Assembly: GCA_019638615.1 (NCBI GenBank)
Contig: JAHBTL010000013.1
Location: forward strand, 80,357 to 144,356
From: Chitinophagaceae bacterium
Lineage (GTDB): Bacteria; Bacteroidota; Bacteroidia; Chitinophagales; Chitinophagaceae
Direction: 5' to 3'
DNA length: 64,000 nucleotides
Shown: positions 1-8,403 of the stretch, one piece after another
Position numbering within the stretch: position 1 is the first letter of the stretch
Layout: every line of letters starts with the position of its first letter
Notes under the pieces: model-generated
Told to the model about the DNA's origin: nothing
The model's input: only the letters and a program-made list of their open reading frames with translations
The model's database searches: none
Translations under genes and position numbers: made by a program

Positions 1-3000
1 GATTTTCTATGCCCACTAAAAACCCTTTCACTTCCCCAAAATTCGGGCTTCCTATTACCGAATAAGTCCTGTTATCAACTGTTTTACGATAAATGTTATT
101 GGGATTAAACAGTTGCAGGTTCCTTTCTGTTTTCAGTTGTTCCAGTATACCCAGGTCGAAGTCGAGATTATTTTCTTCCGGCCATATTTCCGTATCAACA
201 GTAGCTCCAAACGGAGTTATTTTTAAAGGAATCTTTATTTCGTAAAAGTTATTAATAAAGTCATTGCCTATTCTTATCACTGCATTGATCCTTCCATCCG
301 TTAATGCCGGCTGCCCCTGTACACTTTCGGCATGTATAAACATCATCAGCCGCCTGAACTGTCGGATATCCAGGTTATAGGTTTTAAACACGGCCCTTGA
401 TTCGCCGCTGGGCAAATTGCATATCTGCATGTTCATGCTCTGCTCATTCTGTAGAATGTTGATGCCGCCATTGCTTAATGCCTGTACCCTTTCTATGCCC
501 GGGGGCATCCGGTAAACAACGGGTTGTCTCCGGTCGTTTTCTTCTATATTCACAGCCCCCACGTTAAAGCTTACGGGATCGGTGGCGCTAACGGGTTTGT
601 ATACTCCTGCCGTATCCAGCTCATAAGTGAACTTTCTCCATTGGTTCCTGACCAGCTCCAGCTTGGCAAAACGCAACACCGTTGAATCTTCAAACCCGGT
701 CATAAACATCCTGATAAACTGGATGGATTTAAAATCGGGGATATTACCGATTTTTTTATCGTAGCTGTTAACAGGTACTCTGAACTGATACCAGGTTTGG
801 TTTTCTTTTGCCCCGTTTGCCAGTTGAACGCTTACTTCTTTTTTATCTACAATAAAATTCGACCCGATCTGCATGTCGGAGTGTGTCTTGGGTTTGATCT
901 CTATCCTGTACTGAAAATATTCTTCATTTTCATTCAATGTATTGTCTTTATTCAGGTCTTCTGCATCGGGGTACAAAGTGGCGGCAGACGAAAACTGGGA
1001 ACTGGCGGAAGATACGGGAGAGTTACCCTGCGGACTGTTAAAGTTTTTGTATCGGGCCAGGATGCCTGCGCTGATCTTGTCGTATTCCGCATCCCTGTAA
1101 TATCGGAAGTTGTCTGAGGAGGGATCTGTCAATGCATTTTGATATGCCTGTGAACCGGCGCCAAAAGTTGTTTGAAGCTGCTGTAAGTAGGATTGACGTA
1201 CGGAACGTTCGTCATCATCGCCCAAACCATCAAAGCCCACATCCTGGTAGGGTCGGTCTGCAGGATCGTTGCTGAAAGCCTGCGTAACCTGTATAGGATT
1301 TACGGGAACGGTTCCCCATACAGAGTTATCCGTTTGAGCAGGTATGGCAGGGGTGGGAAGCCCGTTTTCATACGCCCGTTTACCGTCTTTTAAAATGTCT
1401 TCCGATACATTACCCAGGTTAAAATAAAGCTGCCCGCCGGCAGAGTTTTCGTTTTTGATATAGGGATCCAGTATCCAGAATTCTATGAATTCAACATTGT
1501 TGGTTTCGAAATCTGTCTGGTCAATGGAACGCATCATGCCCCCCCAGCGTTGCCGTGGGTTGGTCAGCCGGCCACTTGATTCCAGCCCGGATGCATCGTA
1601 ATTATAAGGGCCTCTTTCACGGGGATAATATGCCAGGTCGAAGGTTACCAGTTGGTTTTGACCAAAGTCGGGTGTTCGCAGCGGAAATATTTCTGCCTGC
1701 GATACTGCGCGAACCCGCGGATCAGACAATTCTTCTACATTTCCCTGTAACGGGTTGCTTGAATTGCGGCTTTCCTGCAATATGGGCTCAATATTATACC
1801 ATGCCAGCTTAGCCCTGTTTTTTCCATAATCAAGGTTATTATACTGATCGGCTTCGGGAAAAAGCACATTCCCGCTGCGGTCGGTAGCGCCTTGCGGCGT
1901 GCTGGCAAGCGCCCAGCCTATGAGCGGAAAGCGGAGGTCTATACTGGCCCGCGTTCCTTCAAAATCATCAATATAGATCAACCCGTTTTTACCCTTGCCG
2001 ATTTGTGGCGCGTGTCCCGGAATAAGTTTAGCTGCTTCGCCAAACGCTGTAATGCTGGATGTTCCGTTGGGAGTGTAAAACGGCAGCTTATCCAGCCACC
2101 TGTTAAGACGGGGTACTTCGTTCCTGTAGTTGAAATCAACCCCCACCATGGTATTGCGGATCGGGTCTTCGCCGTAACCCATTTTGGTAAAATAGGGACG
2201 CTCGCTGAGGCGCACCGCCGTGGCGCCAATAGAGAGGTTTTTATTGGCAAGATAATCAAGCCTCAAACCCATGTAATTGCGTTGCTGTAAGCCAAAAGCC
2301 GCCTGGTTTTCAAACTGCACGTCTACCGGCACTCCCGAACTCAGGATGGCCTGGTTTAATATTCTTACCGTACCCAGGCTGTAGTTGATTTCATAGTCCG
2401 CACCTTCCTGCAGGGTACGCCCGCCGGCCGTTACCGTAACCGAACCCTGTGGCACATTGAAGGCATTGAGTGAAATTTCTGATTGCCCCATAGAGGAAGC
2501 CCTGGCTGTTCCCTTCATTACAAACCGGTTGAGGTTGGCATAGGTTTGGGCAATTGCCTTTATGGTATCATACAATGGCAGGTATAAATATTTCTGCCGC
2601 AGGGCAGGATCGTTGAATGCAAATTGCAGGTCGCGCCCGAAAGGCTCCAGTACCGGGAAAATGATCTGGGCCTGGTCAGACATGACCGTGTATCCCTCCA
2701 TAAAGTCAAAAACGCCATCAGGTTGGGGATCGTTCTGGTTATTCAGCCGGTCCAGGTTTAGCAATGTAAGAAGCGGTACCCCCGCCTGGTCGCCTTCGGG
2801 TAAGTATCTTTTTTGCCCCCCGCCTGGTTCATCATACAGTATATTCAACTGGAAATCTGTACGATCCAGTGCGGAAAGATAATCTCCGTTGTCGCTTTTC
2901 AGCGTATAAATATTTTTCATCATCAGGTCCCATATGGGGAGCTGGGTACGTGCCGAAGTAGCTTTCAGCAGTTTCAGGAACAATACTTTTTGAACCCCCG

Positions 3001-4486
3001 AAGTGGAATCCACCGGCACATCCTGCGAAAATTCGCCTACCTGGTAAACCCTTCCGTTGTAAGTATATTGATATGCCACGGCTAACACTTCGTTGGGCTG
3101 AAGGGGGGCCCTTAACGAAAGGTATCCTAACTGGCGGTTGTATATATACTGACTGGAATCGAGCTTACGGGCGAAGGTCTTTTCGAAATCCTGTACCTGC
3201 CGGAGACCCATAGCAGTAAGATTGCTTACTGTAAGCGAAGGATTCCGGTTAGCCGAATTGCTCACTATGCGGGAATACAGGGTATTGGCATCGTTGCGGG
3301 GCAAATCCAATGCACTCCCCGAACCTCCCCATGCCCCGTAAGGCGCCGGTTCGGCTATGTCCATCAATCCCACAATATCACGGGTATCGGTCGTAACGCC
3401 TGTTCCGGTTCTGTTGGTTACCCATACCTCCATGCGCATTACCTGTACCTGCGACGAAATAAGCGGAATGGTTTTCATCGCATCGTTGTACTTACGGTTA
3501 AAATACTGCGCCAGCAAAAAGTGCCTGTTTTCATCGTAATCATCGCCTCTTACAGTAATGGCAGAGGTAGAAGCTCCCCCCTGTAACGCCCGCGACTGCC
3601 GCTGCGAGCGCTGTGTGGCAAATACGCCTGTAACCCATAGCTTCCCGAACTGTAGCTGCGTTTTTACACCAAATAATGATTGTGCTCCCGGTATTAATGT
3701 TCCTTTTGAGGCGAAGCTGGTATTGCCCAGCTCGATTTTTTTAATAATTTCATCCGGTTTCCCCGTGTATTCAAGCTTCAACTGGTTTTCCCAGTCAAAA
3801 GTAGATTGGGTATTGTATGAAATGGGGAGTTTGACCTTATCGCCAATATTGGCAATTACATTCAGGTTAGCGGCCATATCAAAATCAAACCCGCCGTTTC
3901 GCCTGGCTCTTTCAGGAAGGGTGGGATTTTTTACATTTTGCCCCTGGTAGCCTGCCGTAATGCTTACATTGCCCTGTGGACGGATATCCACTTTGCCATT
4001 TCCAAAAAGGCGGTTGAACAAATCATCGGTGGCTGTTAGTTTGGGACGGAGCAGACTCCTGTTTAAAAGACTGATGGTATTAGCCCGCTGGCGGAAATAA
4101 TCCGTTTCCTGTTTACGCGATTGTATACGCATAAACTCTTCGAATGTAAGCGTAGTGGGCTTACGGTAATATGTATCACCGATCTTTTCGATGATATAAT
4201 ATTTTTTCTCCTTATAATCGTAAACGATAGAATCTTTGATGTTGGAAGGGTCATTCAGGTCAAAGCTATTGTACCTGTTGGAAGTCATCCGGTCGGTGCG
4301 CCTGTCGTATATAGGGTATTTCAATGTGTCTACGCCTGTAATAGAGTCTTTGGAAGAGGGGATAGAATCCCTTTGCTGTAAGCTACCTGCAAATACGGGC
4401 ACAGCCATTACGGTTGCGTTCAATACAACGATTGCTGCAATGAATGAAATAATACGAACAATATCCGTATAGTGAGAGGTCGTCAA
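1..4486 (-). CDS. sprA: Type IX secretion translocon SprA (partial, C-terminus beyond window)
   Basis: Open frame of 1495 codons running off the left edge, so only the N-terminal part of a protein usually about 2400 residues long is visible. SprA is the giant outer-membrane beta-barrel of the type IX secretion system, through which cargo with C-terminal sorting domains leaves the periplasm; it is also needed for gliding in motile Bacteroidota. The start is read as TTG at 4486, giving a signal peptide with the hydrophobic stretch IVRIISFIAAIVVL before VFAGS; the first ATG (4408) would remove that core. SprA-like segments include FNRLFGNGKVDIRPQG, LPISYNTQSTFDWENQLKLE, IYIDDFEGTRASIDLR and FWILDP. 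The gene lies 33 nt behind the ruvA stop in the same frame; ruvA-sprA adjacency is common in the phylum. Identification is firm; the start is less certain. Confidence 0.93.
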   Translation of the reverse strand, partial: MTTSHYTDIVRIISFIAAIVVLNATVMAVPVFAGSLQQRDSIPSSKDSITGVDTLKYPIYDRRTDRMTSNRYNSFDLNDPSNIKDSIVYDYKEKKYYIIEKIGDTYYRKPTTLTFEEFMRIQSRKQETDYFRQRANTISLLNRSLLRPKLTATDDLFNRLFGNGKVDIRPQGNVSITAGYQGQNVKNPTLPERARRNGGFDFDMAANLNVIANIGDKVKLPISYNTQSTFDWENQLKLEYTGKPDEIIKKIELGNTSFASKGTLIPGAQSLFGVKTQLQFGKLWVTGVFATQRSQRQSRALQGGASTSAITVRGDDYDENRHFLLAQYFNRKYNDAMKTIPLISSQVQVMRMEVWVTNRTGTGVTTDTRDIVGLMDIAEPAPYGAWGGSGSALDLPRNDANTLYSRIVSNSANRNPSLTVSNLTAMGLRQVQDFEKTFARKLDSSQYIYNRQLGYLSLRAPLQPNEVLAVAYQYTYNGRVYQVGEFSQDVPVDSTSGVQKVLFLKLLKATSARTQLPIWDLMMKNIYTLKSDNGDYLSALDRTDFQLNILYDEPGGGQKRYLPEGDQAGVPLLTLLNLDRLNNQNDPQPDGVFDFMEGYTVMSDQAQIIFPVLEPFGRDLQFAFNDPALRQKYLYLPLYDTIKAIAQTYANLNRFVMKGTARASSMGQSEISLNAFNVPQGSVTVTAGGRTLQEGADYEINYSLGTVRILNQAILSSGVPVDVQFENQAAFGLQQRNYMGLRLDYLANKNLSIGATAVRLSERPYFTKMGYGEDPIRNTMVGVDFNYRNEVPRLNRWLDKLPFYTPNGTSSITAFGEAAKLIPGHAPQIGKGKNGLIYIDDFEGTRASIDLRFPLIGWALASTPQGATDRSGNVLFPEADQYNNLDYGKNRAKLAWYNIEPILQESRNSSNPLQGNVEELSDPRVRAVSQAEIFPLRTPDFGQNQLVTFDLAYYPRERGPYNYDASGLESSGRLTNPRQRWGGMMRSIDQTDFETNNVEFIEFWILDPYIKNENSAGGQLYFNLGNVSEDILKDGKRAYENGLPTPAIPAQTDNSVWGTVPVNPIQVTQAFSNDPADRPYQDVGFDGLGDDDERSVRQSYLQQLQTTFGAGSQAYQNALTDPSSDNFRYYRDAEYDKISAGILARYKNFNSPQGNSPVSSASSQFSSAATLYPDAEDLNKDNTLNENEEYFQYRIEIKPKTHSDMQIGSNFIVDKKEVSVQLANGAKENQTWYQFRVPVNSYDKKIGNIPDFKSIQFIRMFMTGFEDSTVLRFAKLELVRNQWRKFTYELDTAGVYKPVSATDPVSFNVGAVNIEENDRRQPVVYRMPPGIERVQALSNGGINILQNEQSMNMQICNLPSGESRAVFKTYNLDIRQFRRLMMFIHAESVQGQPALTDGRINAVIRIGNDFINNFYEIKIPLKITPFGATVDTEIWPEENNLDFDLGILEQLKTERNLQLFNPNNIYRKTVDNRTYSVIGSPNFGEVKGFLVGIEN

Positions 4487-4519
4487 TTTTCCCGTCTTGT
4501 TTAGTGGGTATAATTCTTC

Positions 4520-5104
4520 TCAAATAAGCTGTAACGCGGTTTTAATTAAAATTTCCAGGTTTTCAGATGAGGGGGCGGATGCGACAGCTTTTTTAACCGC
4601 ATTTTCCGCTGCTGAGCGGGCTATGCCTAAAGCTACCAGGGCATTTAACGCATCCGTTTCCAAAGTATTGTTTCTGAATGCAGAACTTGTTGTTCCTGCA
4701 TTATTTTTATTCAGTTTATCTCTTAGTTCAAGCACAATTCTTTCTGCTGATTTTTTACCAATTCCTTTTATTTTTTCAAGCGCCAGGATATCTCCTCTGA
4801 TAATAGCTTGTGCCAGTTCGTCGGGCCGCATGGCCGAAAGCATCATCCGGGCGGTGGAAGTGCCTACCCCGTTTACGCTTATCAACTGGATAAACAGGTT
4901 CTTTTCAGTCAGGTCAAAAAAGCCATACAATGTATGAGCATCTTCCTTTATATGAAGCCAGGTATGTAACGACCCCTGATCAAGCGATTGAATTTGTGAA
5001 TACGTATTCAAACTGATCTGCACTTCATAGCCTACTCCATGCACTTCTATATGCACTACCGCAGGAGACTTATATACAAACTTGCCTGTTACAAACGCTA
5101 TCAT
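4520..5104 (-). CDS. ruvA: Holliday junction branch migration protein RuvA
   Basis: RuvA (194 residues, normal length) binds four-way DNA junctions as a tetramer and loads the RuvB helicase during recombinational repair. Visible parts are the N-terminal OB fold (MIAFVTGKFVYKSPAVVHIE), the helix-hairpin-helix motifs around LISVNGVGTSTARMML and LEKIKGIGKKSAERIVLEL, and a C-terminal UBA-like domain (ETDALNALVALGIARSAAENAVK) that contacts RuvB. It is the first gene of a probable ruvA-sprA transcription unit and is divergent from the KASIII gene. A -7 box sits 15 nt upstream of the ATG. Nothing unusual. Confidence 0.97.
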   Translation of the reverse strand: MIAFVTGKFVYKSPAVVHIEVHGVGYEVQISLNTYSQIQSLDQGSLHTWLHIKEDAHTLYGFFDLTEKNLFIQLISVNGVGTSTARMMLSAMRPDELAQAIIRGDILALEKIKGIGKKSAERIVLELRDKLNKNNAGTTSSAFRNNTLETDALNALVALGIARSAAENAVKKAVASAPSSENLEILIKTALQLI

Positions 5105-5119
5105 CTCTTAAAAGGGAGA

Positions 5120-5127
5120 CAAAGATA
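5120..5127 (-). promoter_or_regulatory. Candidate -7 promoter box of ruvA
   Basis: On the minus strand this reads TATCTTTG, an exact match to the Bacteroidota -7 consensus TAnnTTTG. A TGG lies 20 nt upstream in place of the -33 TTG. The expected transcription start leaves a leader of about 12 nt before the ruvA ATG. Confidence 0.5.
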
Positions 5128-5215
5128 AAGGATGTGGCAGTAGAAAACCAGCATTGTGGATTTTGATTTATCCCGATAATTGTATTTTCGTGCCCAATTT
5201 AGAAACACGTTTAAC

Positions 5216-6208
5216 ATGATTCCAAAAATAAATGCCGCCATTACTGCTGTAGGCGGCTATGTTCCTGAATACCGCTTAACCAATAGCGAACTGGAAAAAT
5301 TAGTGGACACGAACGACGAATGGATACGCACCCGGACAGGCATTGATGAAAGAAGGATATTAAAAGGAGCAGGATTGGGCACATCGGATATGATAGTACC
5401 GGCAGTACAGGAAATTTTGGATAAACGTAAAATAAAAGCGGAAGAAATAGATTGCCTGATTGTGGGAACCGTTACCCCGGATACCATCTTTCCTTCAACC
5501 GCTAATATAACCTGCCATAAACTGGGGGCAGTCAATGCGTGGGGGTACGATTTAGCGGCGGCCTGTTCCGGTTTTTTATATGCGCTCACTACCGGGGCGG
5601 CATTAATTGAAAGCGGCAGGTATAAAAAAGTAGTAGTGGCAGGGGCTGATAAAATGAGCTCCATTGTTGATTACAGCGACCGGACCACCTGCATTATTTT
5701 TGGCGACGGCGCAGGCGCAGTTTTACTGGAACCTGATACCGAAGGCTACGGCGTATTGGACAGCCTTTTAAAAAGTGATGGGGCCGGCGGGCATCATTTG
5801 CACATGAAGGCGGGTGGTTCCATAAAGCCCGCCTCCATTGAAACCGTTACCAATAAAGAACATTTTATTTACCAGGAAGGGCAGGCAGTATTTAAGCACG
5901 CCGTAAAAGATATGGCAGATGTTAGCTACGAGCTATTGCAACGCAATCAGCTTACAGGCGATGATATAGCATGGCTGGTACCTCACCAGGCAAACAAACG
6001 CATTATTGATGCTACCGCCAACCGCATAGGATTACCTGCCGAAAAAGTAATGTTAAACATCCAGCGTTTCGGCAATACTACCGCCGGCACTATTCCATTA
6101 TGTCTTTGGGAATGGCAGGATAAATTAAAGAAGGGCGATAAGCTGGTGCTTGCCGCGTTCGGCGGTGGGTTTACCTGGGGAGCTACGCTTATAAAATGGG
6201 CATATTAA
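5216..6208 (+). CDS. fabH: Beta-ketoacyl-ACP synthase III (KASIII/FabH), copy 1
   Basis: Condenses acetyl-CoA (or another acyl-CoA) with malonyl-ACP to start fatty acid synthesis. 330 residues from ATG 5216. The frame extends upstream to 5180, but those residues are unlike the family, and a near-consensus -7 box TATTTTCG (5183-5190) would lie inside that extension. The catalytic triad is visible: Cys117 (DLAAACSGF), His257 (VPHQAN) and Asn287 (RFGNTTAG). The [12 protein letters not shown] loop and C-terminal GGGFTWGA are typical. It converges on obgE with only 53 bp between and no obvious terminator. This is the canonical-looking copy; a more divergent KASIII lies at 12490-13539. Confidence 0.93.
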   Translation: MIPKINAAITAVGGYVPEYRLTNSELEKLVDTNDEWIRTRTGIDERRILKGAGLGTSDMIVPAVQEILDKRKIKAEEIDCLIVGTVTPDTIFPSTANITCHKLGAVNAWGYDLAAACSGFLYALTTGAALIESGRYKKVVVAGADKMSSIVDYSDRTTCIIFGDGAGAVLLEPDTEGYGVLDSLLKSDGAGGHHLHMKAGGSIKPASIETVTNKEHFIYQEGQAVFKHAVKDMADVSYELLQRNQLTGDDIAWLVPHQANKRIIDATANRIGLPAEKVMLNIQRFGNTTAGTIPLCLWEWQDKLKKGDKLVLAAFGGGFTWGATLIKWAY

Positions 6209-6261
6209 AAACCGCTTCTCCCCTGCTTCTATAACAAGTATCATCGGAACAATACTCCTTT

Positions 6262-7266
6262 TTATTGAATACTTTTCTTGTTAAGCGCCTGCCATAACAG
6301 GTCTTTTAACTGTAAGAGCCCCTGCTGTGTTACAGACGAAATAAACAAATGGGGAATATCAGCAGGCAGTTCCTTTTCTATCGCCGCTTTCAACTCATCG
6401 TCCAGCATATCGCTTTTACTGATGGCTATAATAAACTGTTTATGAAGCAGCTCGGGATTGTATTGCTCCAGCTCATTTACCAGCACTTCGAACTCTTTAC
6501 GATGATTGGCGCTATCGGCAGGAATTAAAAAAAGCAATACCGGGTTTCGTTCAATATGCCTTAAAAATCTGTGTCCAAGCCCTTTGCCTTCCGCGGCGCC
6601 TTCAATAATGCCCGGCAGATCGGCAATGCAAAAGCTTTTTCCATCCCTGTATGCTACCATTCCCAGGTTGGGAGTAATAGTGGTAAAAGCGTAATCAGCT
6701 ATTTTAGGTTTTGCAGCGGTAATTGCCGAAAGCAGGGTAGATTTACCGGCATTGGGAAACCCTACCAGCCCTACATCGGCCAATACTTTCAGTTCCAGCA
6801 CTTTCCAGGCTTCCTGCCCCGGCTCGCCGGGTTGGGCGTATTCCGGCACCTGGTTGGTAGCTGTGGCAAAATTGGCATTGCCCAATCCGCCCCGCCCGCC
6901 TTTTATCCATACTACCTCCTGCCCGTCTTCAAGAATTTCTACCTCTTTTTTACCGGATTCTTCATCCATAGCAATCGTTCCGAGGGGTACCTCAATAATT
7001 ACATCCTTACCATTTTTGCCTGTGCAATTATTACCACTTCCGCCTTCTCCGTTTTCAGCAATCACATTTTTAAAATAACGCAAATGAAGCAGCGTCCACA
7101 GGTTTTTATTTCCTTTCAAAACAATATGCCCCCCCCTGCCTCCATCGCCGCCGTCGGGCCCGGCGGTAGGATTGTATTTGGTGCGCATAAAATGCCTGCT
7201 GCCCGCCCCGCCATGCCCGCTTTTACAGTACACTCTTATCTGGTCTACAAAATTTGATTTCTCCAT
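6262..7266 (-). CDS. obgE: GTPase ObgE/CgtA
   Basis: Obg-family GTPase associated with the large ribosomal subunit; involved in ribosome maturation and stress control. 334 residues from ATG 7266. Domains: glycine-rich Obg fold (about 3-160, with GGDGGRGGH and [15 protein letters not shown]), then the G domain with P-loop GFPNAGKST (about 169-177), [10 protein letters not shown] as the switch II/DxxG region, and SKSD where many relatives have NKxD. An in-frame start at 7299 exists, but a TATATTTG promoter box lies at 7280-7287 inside that extension, so the internal ATG is preferred. A membrane protein gene ends 44 bp upstream on the same strand. Confidence 0.95.
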   Translation of the reverse strand: MEKSNFVDQIRVYCKSGHGGAGSRHFMRTKYNPTAGPDGGDGGRGGHIVLKGNKNLWTLLHLRYFKNVIAENGEGGSGNNCTGKNGKDVIIEVPLGTIAMDEESGKKEVEILEDGQEVVWIKGGRGGLGNANFATATNQVPEYAQPGEPGQEAWKVLELKVLADVGLVGFPNAGKSTLLSAITAAKPKIADYAFTTITPNLGMVAYRDGKSFCIADLPGIIEGAAEGKGLGHRFLRHIERNPVLLFLIPADSANHRKEFEVLVNELEQYNPELLHKQFIIAISKSDMLDDELKAAIEKELPADIPHLFISSVTQQGLLQLKDLLWQALNKKSIQ

Positions 7267-7279
7267 TATCCGCTTTGCG

Positions 7280-7287
7280 CAAATATA
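7280..7287 (-). promoter_or_regulatory. Candidate -7 promoter box of obgE
   Basis: TATATTTG on the minus strand, exact TAnnTTTG, ending 13 nt before the obgE ATG. No clear -33 TTG. It supports the 7266 start and suggests obgE can be transcribed independently of the upstream membrane protein gene. Confidence 0.5.
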
Positions 7288-7310
7288 ACAGGATAACACA
7301 TAACCGGGAG

Positions 7311-8057
7311 CTAATCTCCCACATTCATTGCCAAATCCTGGCCATGCGGTTTTCTTTTGCGGCGGGTTGTTTCCCGTTTCCTGTATATAGATTTAATCCA
7401 GGCTGTTAACCCACATATAATACCCGCCAGCCCCAGTACCAACACAATAACAGCCAATACTTCCTGTCCATTGCAAGCAATTGCACATGCCAAAGCAGCT
7501 ATCACAACCATTAAAACTATTCCGGACAGTATAGCCAGGGTAAACTTTACGCCTTTGTTTTTTGCCTCCTTATTTCCTCTGACTGTAACCATTAACCGCT
7601 TCAACTGTTTCTTAAGTTGCAGCTTTACCTGTCTTTTTTCCTTTGCCGTAATTTTCCTTTCCCCGCTACCGGGGTTAGTATTATACACATGAATTGGCTC
7701 CGGAGCAACCGAGCTTGCAGCAGCGGCATTGTACAAAGGCGAAAAAAGCTCAGTATTAAAAGCCACGATCAACATTATGAAAGAAGACAGCGCAACAATA
7801 AAATCATTGATCTTTTTCCTGATGTAATAGCGGTAACTGAAGTAAACCTTTTTATTTTTTTTATCCGGATAAGTCAATACCGCTATACCAAACAACAACA
7901 AAATAAAGTAAAAAGCATCACCTGAAAAACGCAAACCCATCACACCAAGCTGATTGCCGATATACCAGGCTTCAAAAAACAAAAATATTTTTATCCCTGC
8001 TATCCACAACCGGGCCTGTTTTGGATGGCGCATGGCCCATACTGAAATTTTTTTCAT
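7311..8057 (-). CDS. Multi-spanning membrane protein of unknown function
   Basis: 248 residues, ATG start. I do not recognise a named family. Hydrophobic segments are visible near residues 20-40, 47-62, 88-105, 172-195 and 200-218, so about five membrane helices. A basic cytosol-like stretch rich in Lys/Arg ([18 protein letters not shown]) lies in the middle, and the C-terminus is also basic ([14 protein letters not shown]). Two cysteines sit in one helix ([10 protein letters not shown]). It stands 44 bp upstream of obgE on the same strand, but obgE seems to have its own promoter. Coding assignment is good because of length and hydrophobic pattern; function is unknown. Confidence 0.75.
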   Translation of the reverse strand: MKKISVWAMRHPKQARLWIAGIKIFLFFEAWYIGNQLGVMGLRFSGDAFYFILLLFGIAVLTYPDKKNKKVYFSYRYYIRKKINDFIVALSSFIMLIVAFNTELFSPLYNAAAASSVAPEPIHVYNTNPGSGERKITAKEKRQVKLQLKKQLKRLMVTVRGNKEAKNKGVKFTLAILSGIVLMVVIAALACAIACNGQEVLAVIVLVLGLAGIICGLTAWIKSIYRKRETTRRKRKPHGQDLAMNVGD

Positions 8058-8167
8058 ATGTGTACATTGTTTGTAAAAGATCAGTTAAATGCCTTTTAAA
8101 TATAGCTATAACATATAAAACATTATACCATCTATTTGCCCGGTATTACTCTCAATTGGTATTTTGC

Positions 8168-8198
8168 TTGTTCCGGCTGGTATAATTCGGTACCTTTG
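8168..8198 (+). promoter_or_regulatory. Candidate promoter of the GgpPS-like gene (TTG-N20-TACCTTTG)
   Basis: TTG at 8168-8170, 20 nt spacer, then TACCTTTG at 8191-8198. This is the best two-part match to the Bacteroidota promoter in the window (TTG about 19-21 nt before TAnnTTTG). It predicts transcription from about 8202, leaving an unusually long leader of about 200 nt before the ATG at 8404. Confidence 0.6.
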
Positions 8199-8201
8199 CA
8201 A

Positions 8202-8403
8202 CGCATTTCAGGTCATTACTGCGCCTATTCAACACATCATTGTGTTTGCACCCTGAAATAACAATCATTTATAGCGCCCACCTTAACCGGGCAAAAAATT
8301 AAAGCATAGTAAATAACTGATCATCCGCGCTTTCGCGGCAGCCGGTATTTTTTACTATACTCATTCTATAACCGCTCTTTGCAAGGGCATTAAAAATTTT
8401 CCT
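8202..8403 (+). promoter_or_regulatory. Long structured 5' leader of the GgpPS-like gene
   Basis: About 200 nt without an ORF. Visible structure: an outer stem ATTTCAGGT (8205-8213) with ACC(C)TGAAAT (8250-8259), enclosing a perfect hairpin AACACA-TCAT-TGTGTT (8231-8246); then a long imperfect hairpin whose arms ATAGTAAATAAC (8306-8317) and GTATTTTTTACTAT (8345-8358) enclose a CCGCG-CTTT-CGCGG stem-loop (8325-8338). I cannot assign it to a known riboswitch class. It may be a regulatory leader, an attenuator, or a thermo-/osmo-responsive structure; this is inference. Confidence 0.4.

Noticed and set aside
1978-2259. Long antisense frames within sprA and other genes
   Set aside because: They lie opposite strongly conserved coding sequence and have no independent start signals or recognisable protein features.
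8202-8403. A known riboswitch class upstream of the GgpPS-like gene
   Set aside because: The folds do not match conserved cores I can recognise (cobalamin, SAM, TPP, glycine, preQ1). I report the structure only.
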